Source: Blastopirellula sp. (GTDB lineage: Bacteria; Planctomycetota; Planctomycetia; Pirellulales; Pirellulaceae). From it: 43,019 bases of DNA. Positions 31,272 through 38,148 of the stretch are shown here, in pieces. The stretch is from NCBI GenBank assembly GCA_002733575.1, contig NVWB01000165.1, positions 1-43,019 of the forward strand. The letters are read 5' to 3'. The notes under the pieces were generated by a model. The model was given only the letters and a program-made list of their open reading frames with translations. It had not been told where the DNA came from and did not search any database. The position numbers and the translations under genes are program-made. How positions within the stretch are numbered: position 1 is the first letter of the stretch; each line of letters starts with the position of its first letter.

Positions 31272-31591
31272 GCTAACTCCAATAAACTGTAATAAGTAAT
31301 AGGCTTTTTAATTCCCACCTTAACTTGCTTAGATTTAATCAAACCTCGCTCCCTGAATTTACTTAATATATATCGAATACCGCTATGACTAACACCGGTA
31401 AGCGCGCCAATTTCCGAGGCACATATTGATTTATTATCCTGGAGTGCTTTCATTACACCGTTACGGCTTTTATAAACTCTATCCATATATCTATCGCCTT
31501 CGGGTTTAACCTCTTTATCTTTAACCTCTACCGGCTTGGTAGGTAGGTTAGGTATTTTACGCATTACTTCAAACGCTGCTAGATTTAACAT
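31265..31591 (-). CDS. Winged-helix DNA-binding protein
   Basis: 108 residues. C-terminal half is a winged helix: GVMKALQDNKSICASEIGALTG, VSHSGIRYILSKFRERGLIK, then a wing KVGIKKPITYYSL. The N-terminal part is a basic linker (PTKPVEVKDKEVKPEG). Likely a transcription or replication regulator. Translation is coupled (TAATG) to a 15-codon ORF. Confidence 0.7.
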   Translation of the reverse strand: MLNLAAFEVMRKIPNLPTKPVEVKDKEVKPEGDRYMDRVYKSRNGVMKALQDNKSICASEIGALTGVSHSGIRYILSKFRERGLIKSKQVKVGIKKPITYYSLLELAC

Positions 31592-31638
31592 TATGCTTTA
31601 CCCTTTAACTCGCTTGATTGCTCTATTGTAGTGTTCAT
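31591..31638 (-). CDS. 15-codon coupling ORF (tentative)
   Basis: MNTTIEQSSELKGKA bridges the methylase stop (ATGA overlap) and the winged-helix start (TAATG overlap), and its own codons contain AAAGGGT, the ribosome site of the next gene. It may only serve to carry ribosomes from one gene to the next. Confidence 0.3.
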   Translation of the reverse strand: MNTTIEQSSELKGKA

Positions 31639-32219
31639 GATTGATCCTTGTTATTAATAGCTATCGAGTTTGGTGCTTCATTGCCGAATACGTCCCAGCC
31701 TGAAGCACTTTCTCTGGCAAACATCTCAAGCCGTGGTAAATCACCACACAATTCAATAATTAAATCCCTGACTTGTGTCGGTTTTTTAGAGTGGGTAATT
31801 GCTTTACCCTCAAACTGTATTTGCTCATCAGCATTAAATACCGCCCTAACACTATGTGATACTGGTTTAAATTTACCTTTAGTGGCAATAATCACCGACT
31901 CACTACCGGCTCGAGTATAAAAACCCATACCAAAGTGAGGTTTATTTTTCTGAGTTAATTTGTTCCACACAAAGCCATTCATGTTTTTAATGGTAAATCC
32001 CCATGCATGAACTAGATCGATAGCTTCTTGCGGCATAGCACCAACGTACCACATAAATAGAACAGCGTTATCAGTAGTTAAAGAGTTAACATCCATAGCC
32101 TTAAGTCCTTCGATACCGGTGGTTAAGTACTGATGTGCTGCGCCTGACCTCATAGAGCCACCTGTTTTTTTGTTGCTAAATTGCCAAGGCGGATCAGCGT
32201 AAATAATTTCGTATTTCAT
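31635..32219 (-). CDS. MT-A70-family DNA adenine methyltransferase
   Basis: 194 residues with the catalytic DPPW at 9-12 (EIIYADPPWQFSNKK) and a family pattern: LFMWYVGAMPQEAIDLVHAWGF, WNKLTQKNKPHFGMGFYTRAGSE, then HSKKPTQVRDLIIELCGDLPRLEMFAR. It transfers methyl from SAM to adenine N6. No restriction partner is nearby, so it is an orphan methylase, probably protecting phage DNA or changing early gene control. Confidence 0.9.
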   Translation of the reverse strand: MKYEIIYADPPWQFSNKKTGGSMRSGAAHQYLTTGIEGLKAMDVNSLTTDNAVLFMWYVGAMPQEAIDLVHAWGFTIKNMNGFVWNKLTQKNKPHFGMGFYTRAGSESVIIATKGKFKPVSHSVRAVFNADEQIQFEGKAITHSKKPTQVRDLIIELCGDLPRLEMFARESASGWDVFGNEAPNSIAINNKDQS

Positions 32220-32249
32220 AATTTATTTCTCTATAGTTGCTATTGGTTG

Positions 32250-32576
32250 TTAAACTAATCTAGGTTCTTCGCATATAGCGCACTCACCAAGCTGAAGCAT
32301 TGCCGATTTTGAGAAACTCCATTCTTTGGATGTTTCAATATCATCATCATTCATAGCGGTGTAATTCTGTTCATGATCAACATTGCCGGTTATATCATAA
32401 AAACAACCATTAACAAGTGTAACGACATGCTCCTTATCTTCCGTTAAAAACGGCATTGCACTAGCATTTATAGATTTTAAAAATAAATGAAATTGATAAC
32501 AGCCTCCTTGCGTGAAGATGGTTTCAATGTAGCGATCACTATTCCTTAGCGCTTCAATCATACTTTCAATATTCAT
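32250..32576 (-). CDS. First gene of leftward operon, unknown
   Basis: 108 residues: MNIESMIEALRNSDRYIETIF, a beta-rich middle (CYQFHLFLKSINASAMPFL, VVTLVNGCFYDITG) and a CXXC-containing end (LGECAICEEPRLV). It lies directly behind the leftward early promoter. Similar early ORFs of unknown function exist in phages. Confidence 0.6.
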   Translation of the reverse strand: MNIESMIEALRNSDRYIETIFTQGGCYQFHLFLKSINASAMPFLTEDKEHVVTLVNGCFYDITGNVDHEQNYTAMNDDDIETSKEWSFSKSAMLQLGECAICEEPRLV

Positions 32577-32612
32577 AATTATTTCCGTTTGGTTGGTTAG
32601 TTATCTGCAACA

Positions 32613-32640
32613 ACAATAGCACAGTGGTTTAATGTGTCAA
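32613..32640 (-). promoter_or_regulatory. Leftward early promoter
   Basis: On the minus strand TTGACA (32640-32635), 16 bases, TATTGT (32618-32613). It drives the operon 32576 to 28322 and lies divergent to the promoter of the ribbon-helix-helix gene. Confidence 0.7.
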
Positions 32641-32664
32641 CATATAAAGTATATATTTATAATG

Positions 32665-32693
32665 TTGCTTTGTATGTTGAGGTGGTGTACTAT
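32665..32693 (+). promoter_or_regulatory. Rightward promoter of the RHH regulator, TTGCTT-17-TACTAT
   Basis: TTGCTT at 32665-32670, 17 bases, TACTAT at 32688-32693. Exactly the same two hexamers and spacer occur leftward at 37741-37713 ahead of the NinH-like gene, including the following TGT after TTGCTT. Confidence 0.6.
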
Positions 32694-32722
32694 TTGGGTA
32701 GATTAATTACAGGAGATTCAAA

Positions 32723-32881
32723 ATGGTTAAAGCTAAAAAGAAACCTTTACTAGTTAAGTTCACAGAAAGCGAGCACGAATTTATATCAAAAATGTCTAAC
32801 GAGAAGGGAGTTACCATGACAGCTTATATTAGGGAGTTGGTTGGTAGTATGAAGAAGATACACGGAGTAATGGGCAAATAA
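32723..32881 (+). CDS. Ribbon-helix-helix (Arc/CopG-like) regulator
   Basis: 52 residues behind AGGAG. The N-terminal strand KPLLVKFTESEHEFISKM, then a turn and helix (KGVTMTAYIRELVGSM) match the RHH fold of Arc, Mnt and CopG. It sits alone between divergent early promoters, the expected place for a phage switch repressor, so I infer that it controls one or both. It may act on the shared TTGCTT-17-TACTAT promoters. Confidence 0.75.
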   Translation: MVKAKKKPLLVKFTESEHEFISKMSNEKGVTMTAYIRELVGSMKKIHGVMGK

Positions 32882-32912
32882 AAAAACCGCGTCTTGGCGA
32901 TAGCGGCTTAGT
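32882..32912 (-). terminator. Leftward intrinsic terminator behind the RHH gene
   Basis: On the minus strand AAGCCGC pairs with GCGGTTT (one G-U) and is followed by a T run (the A tract at 32881-32886). It would stop transcription coming from the right, protecting the RHH/promoter region from antisense reading. Confidence 0.65.
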
Positions 32913-32936
32913 TAATTAACAGTAAGGTAAGTATAT

Positions 32937-33581
32937 ATGAGCAAGATAAGAAAGTCATTTATTCTGCATCATGACAGTTTAAATGTACTTGATGATTTAA
33001 CGGATGATCAGGCAGGTTTATTATTTAAAGCAATAAAAGCTTATCACTTAGGTGATGAATTAAAGCTTGATGTTTTAACTAATATAGCAATGTCACCATT
33101 CAGAAACCAGTTTGATAGGGACGCTATTAAGTATGAAAAATTGTGTGAAAAGAATAGGTTAATAGCTGAAACAAGGTACGCTACCAAATCTACCACTGGT
33201 AAAGCTGGTAACCAAGCGTTACCACAAGCTACCAAATCTACCGATAATGATAGTAAGAGTGATAGTAAGAGTAAGAGTGATAATGATAGTAATAAAGAAG
33301 TAACTAACGATCGCTTCGCTGAATTTTGGAATTTGTATGGTAAAAAATCCGACTCTGCAAAGTGCAAAGCAAAGTTTAGCAAAATGAGCAAGTCAGATAT
33401 CGAGTTGATATTTGAAAAACTACCAGCTTACGTTAAATCAACACCGGATAAACAATATCGTAAAAACCCTATCACATGGTTAAACGGTAAATGCTGGAAT
33501 GATGAAATTATGCAGCAATCTAACCAAGCTAAATCGACACATACTTTTGAAGCTCAAAACTATCAATCGGGGAAATTCTAA
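32937..33581 (+). CDS. Replication initiation / replisome organiser-like protein
   Basis: 214 residues. The N-terminal half (ALLFKAIKAYHLGDELKL-type DUF6291 pattern: DDQAGLLFKAIKAYHLGD, MSPFRNQFDRDAIKYEKLCEKN) precedes a low-complexity Ser/Asp/Lys linker (NDSKSDSKSKSDNDSN) and a C-terminal domain with FAEFWNLYGKKSDSAKCKAKF and YRKNPITWLNGKCWND seen in phage replication proteins. Followed at once by a DnaC-like loader, as lambda O-P-type pairs are. Its linker DNA holds direct repeats that may be the origin. Confidence 0.75.
   Translation: MSKIRKSFILHHDSLNVLDDLTDDQAGLLFKAIKAYHLGDELKLDVLTNIAMSPFRNQFDRDAIKYEKLCEKNRLIAETRYATKSTTGKAGNQALPQATKSTDNDSKSDSKSKSDNDSNKEVTNDRFAEFWNLYGKKSDSAKCKAKFSKMSKSDIELIFEKLPAYVKSTPDKQYRKNPITWLNGKCWNDEIMQQSNQAKSTHTFEAQNYQSGKF
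33180..33292 (+). other. Candidate replication origin inside the initiator gene
   Basis: GCTACCAAATCTACC occurs at 33180-33194 and 33228-33242 (48-base spacing), then GATAATGATAGTAA at 33243-33256 and 33279-33292 flanking GATAGTAAGAGT units. Iterons inside the initiator gene at the linker region are the lambda-type arrangement. The repeats could also arise from a low-complexity protein linker. Confidence 0.4.
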
Positions 33582-34315
33582 TGAATACATGGGAAGAATC
33601 TTGCACCTGTGAAAAGCATGGTGACTACATCGGTAAGTTTTACAATCTTGGTGGCAAAGTAAATCATGGCGGTAACTGTCAAGAATGCCTAAGACTAAAA
33701 AACAAAGAAGAACAGGACGCAAAAGACAAAGAGGAACAAGGCAAGGCAAAAGCCAGAAAAATAAGAAAACGTGAAGATGCCGGTATATCCAAAAGAAACC
33801 TATTTAAAACATTTGATGACTACATTTGCCAAACAGAAGGGCAGACTAAAGCCAAAAATGACTGTGAGCGTTATTTTAAAGAGTTTCCAAGCGATAAAAG
33901 CATGATAATGGTTGGTGGTGTGGGTACGGGTAAAACGTTGCTTGCATCGGCTGGTATCGATTCCATCATAGACGATTACCGTTGTGAGATGATCAAGGTT
34001 ATCGATGTTGTTCGAGAGCTAAAAGCAACATGGGCAAAAGACAGTACCGATACAGAAGAAAAGCTTATCAAGTATTATTCAAATATTGACTTACTTGTTC
34101 TTGATGAGGTTGGTTCGCAATTCGGCAGTGATACTGAAAAACTATTTATATTCGATATTATTGACGGTAGATACCAAAACATGAAGCCAACAATCTTGAT
34201 AAGCAATCTTGATATTGATGGCATTAAAGATGCTATTGGCGATCGCTGTGTTGATAGGCTTCGTGAAGGCGGTGGAATGATGATCGCCTTTGATTGGGCA
34301 AGCGAACGTAAATAA
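33581..34315 (+). CDS. DnaC-like helicase loader ATPase
   Basis: 244 residues. N-terminal zinc-binding-like cysteines (CTC at 8-10, CQEC at 33-36), a basic linker, then an AAA+ core with Walker A GGVGTGKT at 112-119, Walker B LLVLDEVG at 171-178 and sensor region TILISNLDIDG. It loads the host or phage replicative helicase. ATG overlaps the initiator stop. Confidence 0.85.
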   Translation: MNTWEESCTCEKHGDYIGKFYNLGGKVNHGGNCQECLRLKNKEEQDAKDKEEQGKAKARKIRKREDAGISKRNLFKTFDDYICQTEGQTKAKNDCERYFKEFPSDKSMIMVGGVGTGKTLLASAGIDSIIDDYRCEMIKVIDVVRELKATWAKDSTDTEEKLIKYYSNIDLLVLDEVGSQFGSDTEKLFIFDIIDGRYQNMKPTILISNLDIDGIKDAIGDRCVDRLREGGGMMIAFDWASERK

Positions 34316-34339
34316 CAAACATATCTAATAACTAAATAA
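34309..34339 (+). repeat. Intercistronic 31-bp direct repeat, copy 1
   Basis: Begins in the stop of the DnaC-like gene; identical to 34782-34812 over 31 bases (it contains ACAAACATATCTAATAAC). Both copies are followed by AAGGAATGA and a small gene. Confidence 0.8.
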
Positions 34340-34353
34340 AGGAATGATGAATA

Positions 34354-34500
34354 ATGAAATATGCAATCGGGTATATAGCGACAGTATTTTGGTTCGGTGA
34401 TAAAACTAAATTTAAATATGCGGGTAATGGTGAATGGGAATTCATATCAGGTGAAAACTCTCCTGCACGTTATGATCAACTACTGGATATGGTGAGATAA
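34354..34500 (+). CDS. 48-residue protein, unknown
   Basis: MKYAIGYIATVFWFGDKTKFKY then GEWEFISGENSPARYDQLLDM. AAGGAATG precedes the start. It lies between the two 31-bp repeats with two further tiny genes and may be a gain/loss cassette. Confidence 0.5.
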   Translation: MKYAIGYIATVFWFGDKTKFKYAGNGEWEFISGENSPARYDQLLDMVR

Positions 34501-34586
34501 TGGTAATCATAAAAATGTTAATAGTGATCGCTGTAATATTTATTGTGGTCATAGTGATAGATAAATTAATCAATAAGGGTAAATAA
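34500..34586 (+). CDS. 28-residue membrane mini-protein
   Basis: MVIIKMLIVIAVIFIVVIVID plus a basic tail (KLINKGK), one membrane span. The ATG overlaps the preceding TAA (TAATG). Confidence 0.45.
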   Translation: MVIIKMLIVIAVIFIVVIVIDKLINKGK

Positions 34587-34587
34587 C

Positions 34588-34788
34588 ATGTTTTTTAAGA
34601 GTAAAGATAAAAAAAGACTTCTTGATGGCAGTATTCGAATTGTTAATAAATTCTGTTGGCTCCCTACTTGGTGCGGTGATGGGTACGCATGGTTACAGCA
34701 CGTTACCCTTGAGCAGAGATTGCATAATATGTACTACGAGGCTTCAGAGTGGGAGCAGTGGGACACTATACGAAGAATTAATAAATAA
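34588..34788 (+). CDS. 66-residue Trp-rich protein, unknown
   Basis: Basic N-terminus (KSKDKKRLLDG), then aromatic FCWLPTWCGDGYAWLQHV and EASEWEQWDTIRRINK. Two bases after the mini-protein. Its stop begins the second 31-bp repeat. Not recognised. Confidence 0.55.
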   Translation: MFFKSKDKKRLLDGSIRIVNKFCWLPTWCGDGYAWLQHVTLEQRLHNMYYEASEWEQWDTIRRINK

Positions 34789-34812
34789 CAAACATATCTA
34801 ATAACTAAATAA
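34782..34812 (+). repeat. Intercistronic 31-bp direct repeat, copy 2
   Basis: Identical to 34309-34339; lies between two small genes. The pair brackets a 440-base segment with three tiny genes. Confidence 0.8.
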
Positions 34813-34835
34813 CCACTAGAGATAAGGAATGAATA

Positions 34836-35015
34836 ATGAAAGTACATCTATTCAAATATATAGAATCGGCTTTTCGTGCTTGGAGTGATGGTAGCGCAGA
34901 CAGAGATGTGGCATTAAATCAAACTGAGTGTGGATATATAAGAGATAATATCACTCAGGATAAGGCGCTTGTTACATGCAAGTTATGCCAGAAATTAATC
35001 AATAAAGGGCTATAA
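34836..35015 (+). CDS. 59-residue Cys-containing protein
   Basis: MKVHLFKYIESAFRAW, QTECGYIRDNITQDKALVTCKLCQKL. The Cys pattern (C, then CKLC) suggests metal binding. AAGGAATGAATA precedes the start. Unknown function. Confidence 0.55.
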   Translation: MKVHLFKYIESAFRAWSDGSADRDVALNQTECGYIRDNITQDKALVTCKLCQKLINKGL

Positions 35016-35016
35016 G

Positions 35017-35214
35017 ATGAGTGTAACAACTGAAGAAATAATCAAAGAGTGGGTTTATGTTAGTAACACTGAAGCCAATGGCAAGTATTATTATGATGAA
35101 AAATCAGATAGGGCGGCAGTAGTATACATGGATAAAACAAAGGTATTCAGCGGAAGGAGGGAGGGTATCAAGGGTAATTTTCCTGCTTGCTATGAAGATT
35201 TAGTTTATATTTAA
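35017..35214 (+). CDS. 65-residue early-type protein, unknown
   Basis: MSVTTEEIIKEWVYVSNTEANG, YYYDEKSDRAAVVYMDKTKVF, ending YEDLVYI. Starts one base after the previous stop. Probably a small globular early protein. Confidence 0.55.
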   Translation: MSVTTEEIIKEWVYVSNTEANGKYYYDEKSDRAAVVYMDKTKVFSGRREGIKGNFPACYEDLVYI

Positions 35215-35286
35215 ATAACTATGCTATCATGACGTATAAGTTTATTCATTCACTCTTATACTCTCTTAGTTATTCGCTCCTTAGTC

Positions 35287-35316
35287 AAAAGCATCGCTCC
35301 CACGGTGCTTTTTTAT
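35287..35316 (+). terminator. Terminator after the replication operon
   Basis: AAAAGCA (35287-35293) pairs with TGCTTTT (35306-35312) and runs into T6 then ATTGG, echoing the ATTGCC that follows other terminators. Confidence 0.8.
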
Positions 35317-35327
35317 TGGGCAAAATT

Positions 35328-35336
35328 TGATATAAT
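35328..35336 (+). promoter_or_regulatory. Extended -10 promoter of the 30-residue ORF
   Basis: TGaTATAAT with the hexamer at 35331-35336, directly behind the terminator. It reads a transcript of only about 130 bases before a hairpin. Confidence 0.65.
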
Positions 35337-35358
35337 AAGGATTAACAAAGGGGTTTAT

Positions 35359-35451
35359 ATGAAACATATAGAAAGAATAATCACTAACGAAGGTGGTAAC
35401 ATTGCAGATGAGTGGCCCAATGTAATGAGTAACGGATTTAGCGGAGGGTAA
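35359..35451 (+). CDS. 30-residue ORF in its own transcription unit
   Basis: MKHIERIITNEGGNIADEWP then NVMSNGFSGG, with AAAGGGG before the ATG. It has a private promoter and faces a hairpin at 35465-35485. It may be a micro-protein or the reading frame of a small RNA. Confidence 0.4.
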   Translation: MKHIERIITNEGGNIADEWPNVMSNGFSGG

Positions 35452-35459
35452 CACGCATT

Positions 35460-35485
35460 AAAAAGCCGCTATTACAAGTAGCGGC
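35460..35485 (-). terminator. Leftward terminator of the 37.7-35.5 kb operon
   Basis: On the minus strand GCCGCT ... AGCGGC (6-pair stem, 35485-35465) is followed by TTTTT. It ends the operon that starts at 37681. Confidence 0.8.
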
Positions 35486-35506
35486 CTGGTTCTATAATAC
35501 TAGTAG

Positions 35507-35836
35507 TTAATCCTTATGCGCTTCTATGATTGCAAGTAGTATTGCTTTGTTTAATTCCATGTCGCAAAAATTAACCTCTGCCAGTATATTTCCACTATCA
35601 TCAAGTATCGTACAGGTGTAATCCCACCAATTAATACTAACCTTGTATTTGCAGATTAACGGATTGATTAAGGTATCATCAGTTAATGGGTTGTATATCT
35701 GATTTAAAGTCGTGTCTTCAGCTCCGATAACGCTAATGTATACTAAGTCTTTATTAGGTAGGAACATATTGTCTTTATTGGATAGCTCACGCCCTTCAAT
35801 CTCTGCTATCTTTTTACAAATCGTCAAATCATTCAT
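35507..35836 (-). CDS. 109-residue protein, unknown
   Basis: MNDLTICKKIAEIEGRELS, then DTTLNQIYNPLTDDTLINPLI and WWDYTCTILDDSGNILAEV with an acidic end. Resembles small phage proteins (DUF2591 type is possible by the NPLTDD-block), but I am not sure. Its start overlaps the neighbour's stop. Confidence 0.55.
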   Translation of the reverse strand: MNDLTICKKIAEIEGRELSNKDNMFLPNKDLVYISVIGAEDTTLNQIYNPLTDDTLINPLICKYKVSINWWDYTCTILDDSGNILAEVNFCDMELNKAILLAIIEAHKD

Positions 35837-36048
35837 TAGTGACCACCTTTTAATAATTCATCAAAGTAAGCTGCACTATTAACTTCAGGCGGCAAGATGT
35901 CGCACTTTAACCGGTCAACTAATCTACGGGCTTCACCATGCGAGGATTTTAAATACTTCTTTTCGTCTCTCTCGGCCTGGTCAAAAATTCTAATTGAATG
36001 ATTTAATATGCTGTCATTGTTTAAGTGGCATTCTTTTGATTCGCTCAT
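35836..36048 (-). CDS. 70-residue helical protein, unknown
   Basis: MSESKECHLNNDSILNHSIRIF, DQAERDEKKYLKSSHGEAR, then RLKCDILPPEV. Charged and helical; lies two bases after the homing endonuclease. No family recognised. Confidence 0.55.
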   Translation of the reverse strand: MSESKECHLNNDSILNHSIRIFDQAERDEKKYLKSSHGEARRLVDRLKCDILPPEVNSAAYFDELLKGGH

Positions 36049-36050
36049 TA

Positions 36051-36659
36051 TTAATACTCGCTTATTTTATAGTTAAGTAATGCTGATTTAAGTGGTTCGG
36101 TTTGTTGTAGTGCTATATCTTTTATTATCTCGTACTTAGCAACCTTGTATGAATTGAAAGCCTCGTTATCAGTATCAAAGAAACCTAAATGCTTTGATTT
36201 TCCGTTAACTCTAACTCTGGCTCTGTACTGGTTTGCCCTTCTGTTAAAGTCAACACCTTGCGAGTGTATCCCTCTACTTGCTTTACGGTTAATTAGTAGC
36301 TTGTTGATTGCTGAACTGATAAATAAACATGTTTCAGGTGAGTACAATTTATTACCCTGCACAAGTAAATCCTTATCAAGCTGCTTGTCTTGCCAATCCT
36401 GATTAATCATCCATGCTTTAAATTTAGAGAAGAAAAGCCACTCACCACAAACGGTGCAGCCAATGTATGTCGGGTATCTTTTTTGCTCCTTTTCACTGTA
36501 GCAACGGACTATCATGTCTTTCCATTTAGCGTAATAAGGGCAGCAAAGTTGCTTGCCATTAATTATAGGTTTAACAATGTACTCAGCGTCGTTTAACCCA
36601 ACACCAAAAACAAGCCTCCTCATGTTTGACTTATTCCCTAAAGGGATCTCAATAAACAT
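36051..36659 (-). CDS. Homing endonuclease with HNH-like core and AP2 domain
   Basis: 202 residues. The core YYAKWKDMIVRCYSEKEQKR, YPTYIGCTVCGEWLFFSKFKAW, QLDKDLLVQGNKLYSPETCLF parallels the core of the protein at 10574-11209. The C-terminal part (GVDFNRRANQYRARVRVNG, HLGFFDTDNEAFNSY) is an AP2-type DNA-binding domain, as in the HNH at 4016-4513. So it joins the nuclease of one with the binding domain type of the other. No leader pseudoknot precedes it; it overlaps its upstream neighbour. Confidence 0.85.
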   Translation of the reverse strand: MFIEIPLGNKSNMRRLVFGVGLNDAEYIVKPIINGKQLCCPYYAKWKDMIVRCYSEKEQKRYPTYIGCTVCGEWLFFSKFKAWMINQDWQDKQLDKDLLVQGNKLYSPETCLFISSAINKLLINRKASRGIHSQGVDFNRRANQYRARVRVNGKSKHLGFFDTDNEAFNSYKVAKYEIIKDIALQQTEPLKSALLNYKISEY

Positions 36660-37417
36660 TATTCACCTACCCATTTGTCGTAGGCGTCAGAGAGTAGAGT
36701 TTCAAAGGTTTGTGAGTGTTCGTATGATAAAATCTCACTAATGGCTTTTTGTTTTTTAGTGGGTAGTGGTTTGCACTCGCTAGCAATGGCGCCGAAGTAT
36801 TCAGAGTCGATTAACGAACTTCCTCTTTTGTAGACTACGCGCTTAAGTGGTAAGTCGTGAGCTATTGATAGTACAGGCTCGTCGCTTAACTCTATATCGA
36901 TAAACCATGAACCAATCGGTGGAAGCTTTTTATCTTCGCTCATCTCTTGGGTAAAGGTAGGTACTACATCTACAGCGCCATTATCTAAAGCGACAGGGTA
37001 TTCAAAATCACTAGGCGTCTTGATATTGTCAAAATCACATACCCCACCAATGTTATTAAGCTTAATCATTTCAGCAACCATATCAGCGGCAGGGGTTGCC
37101 CAGTGATTAGATGAAAACGTAATAGGCTTCTCCATCGAAGTTAACCAACCAGCAAAAGCATAAAGCGCTGTAACTGCATTTATTTCGGTAGGTACTGTAA
37201 CTGGCTTGGCTGACAGGTTGTTATTTCCTTCGTAACCGTTAAATTCTTCAAACGAACAAATGTATTCTAAACGTGATGGGTGTCCGTGCCTATCATTACG
37301 GGACTCGTACCTTAATCCCTGCTCGCAGAAAAATAGATACTCATCATTTGCGTGTGCATCTTTAATATTACCTAAATCACCGAGTAGCTCCTTGTGAGCC
37401 TGTGGTAAGTTAATCAT
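36659..37417 (-). CDS. Conserved early phage protein, unknown
   Basis: 252 residues. ALYAFAGWLTSMEKPITFSS, PAADMVAEMIKLNNI and KLPPIGSWFIDIELSDEPVLS recall a widespread, uncharacterised phage early protein with a helical core in the first half. AAGGGA precedes the ATG. No catalytic motif. Confidence 0.7.
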   Translation of the reverse strand: MINLPQAHKELLGDLGNIKDAHANDEYLFFCEQGLRYESRNDRHGHPSRLEYICSFEEFNGYEGNNNLSAKPVTVPTEINAVTALYAFAGWLTSMEKPITFSSNHWATPAADMVAEMIKLNNIGGVCDFDNIKTPSDFEYPVALDNGAVDVVPTFTQEMSEDKKLPPIGSWFIDIELSDEPVLSIAHDLPLKRVVYKRGSSLIDSEYFGAIASECKPLPTKKQKAISEILSYEHSQTFETLLSDAYDKWVGE

Positions 37418-37418
37418 G

Positions 37419-37481
37419 TTATTTATTCCCTTTATTAGTTGGCATATAAAACCGATCTGCTGCTTTTTTTGATAAGATCAT
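37419..37481 (-). CDS. 20-residue ORF
   Basis: MILSKKAADRFYMPTNKGNK, overlapping the NinH-like stop (TAATG) with AAGGTG upstream. The AADRFYMP stretch looks conserved-style. Its codons include the ribosome site of the next gene, so it may serve mainly coupling. Confidence 0.4.
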   Translation of the reverse strand: MILSKKAADRFYMPTNKGNK

Positions 37482-37681
37482 TATTTATTCACCTTGTTTG
37501 ATTGGTTGGTAAACAGCTCACCACCGATTAATTTATTCTTACCTGGCTTAACGAAATGATGCTTGCCGGATAAATCCCCTGCATATAATTTAATGGTCGC
37601 ACGATTAACGTTTAACTCTTCTGCTAATAGTGACTTGTTGCCACGGTAATACGATGTTGCTAATAATTCTGTAATTGTCAT
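37481..37681 (-). CDS. ninH: NinH-like Fis-type DNA-binding protein
   Basis: 66 residues. The helix-turn-helix ELLATSYYRGNKSLLAEELN-VNRATIKLYAGDLSGKHH follows the NinH pattern (Leu-x-x-x-Tyr-x-x-Asn/Gly, then RxTxKxYxxD and a conserved His). NinH is a small early regulator in lambdoid phages. First gene of this leftward operon, under the TTGCTT-17-TACTAT promoter. Confidence 0.7.
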   Translation of the reverse strand: MTITELLATSYYRGNKSLLAEELNVNRATIKLYAGDLSGKHHFVKPGKNKLIGGELFTNQSNKVNK

Positions 37682-37712
37682 TCTGTGTTCATCCTTTGAT
37701 TAAGTTGCACTA

Positions 37713-37741
37713 ATAGTATGCCTTATATAGTAACAAAGCAA
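37713..37741 (-). promoter_or_regulatory. Leftward early promoter TTGCTT-17-TACTAT
   Basis: On the minus strand TTGCTT (37741-37736), 17 bases, TACTAT (37718-37713). Same elements as the RHH promoter at 32665. Upstream is AT-rich. A rightward TATAAT at 37743-37748 overlaps the far side and may serve the 37849 operon. Confidence 0.65.
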
Positions 37742-37848
37742 GTATAATAAATAAACATCGAAAGATTAATAATAAAGCTTGCAGTGTTTGAATAAGCTGC
37801 TAGTATTAACCACATCGGAAACACAACAACTAACAAGTGAGAGAGATT

Positions 37849-38148
37849 ATGAGTACGATTAAAAAGACTATGTATATTCAGGCATCAAAGAGAAGTTATG
37901 AAAATGAGTTTTCCGTGGAAATTAACCCATACAAAAGAGAATCGGACTCTTACGGTGTAATTATTGATATTGATGAAACTGAGGTAGAAATTGAAGTCCC
38001 TGAGTTTACACAAGAGCAGTTTACTAACGGGCACATCGAGCAACTACGTAAGATAAAAGAAAAGTTAAAGGCTGACACTTTTATTCAAATGCAGTCACTT
38101 GATGAGCAGATTGAAAGCCTATTGGCTATCGAGTGTAATAATGAATAA
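37849..38148 (+). CDS. First gene of the recombination operon, unknown
   Basis: 99 residues from ATG 37849 (GAGAGAG upstream). N-terminal strands (TMYIQASKRSYENEFSVEI, YGVIIDIDETEVEIEVPEF) then helices (FTNGHIEQLRKIKEKLKAD). Possibly a small nucleic-acid-binding or accessory recombination protein; not recognised. Confidence 0.6.
   Translation: MSTIKKTMYIQASKRSYENEFSVEINPYKRESDSYGVIIDIDETEVEIEVPEFTQEQFTNGHIEQLRKIKEKLKADTFIQMQSLDEQIESLLAIECNNE

Noticed and set aside
33243..33300. CRISPR-like array
   Set aside because: Repeats are short, imperfect and overlap a low-complexity protein linker; no spacers of regular length.
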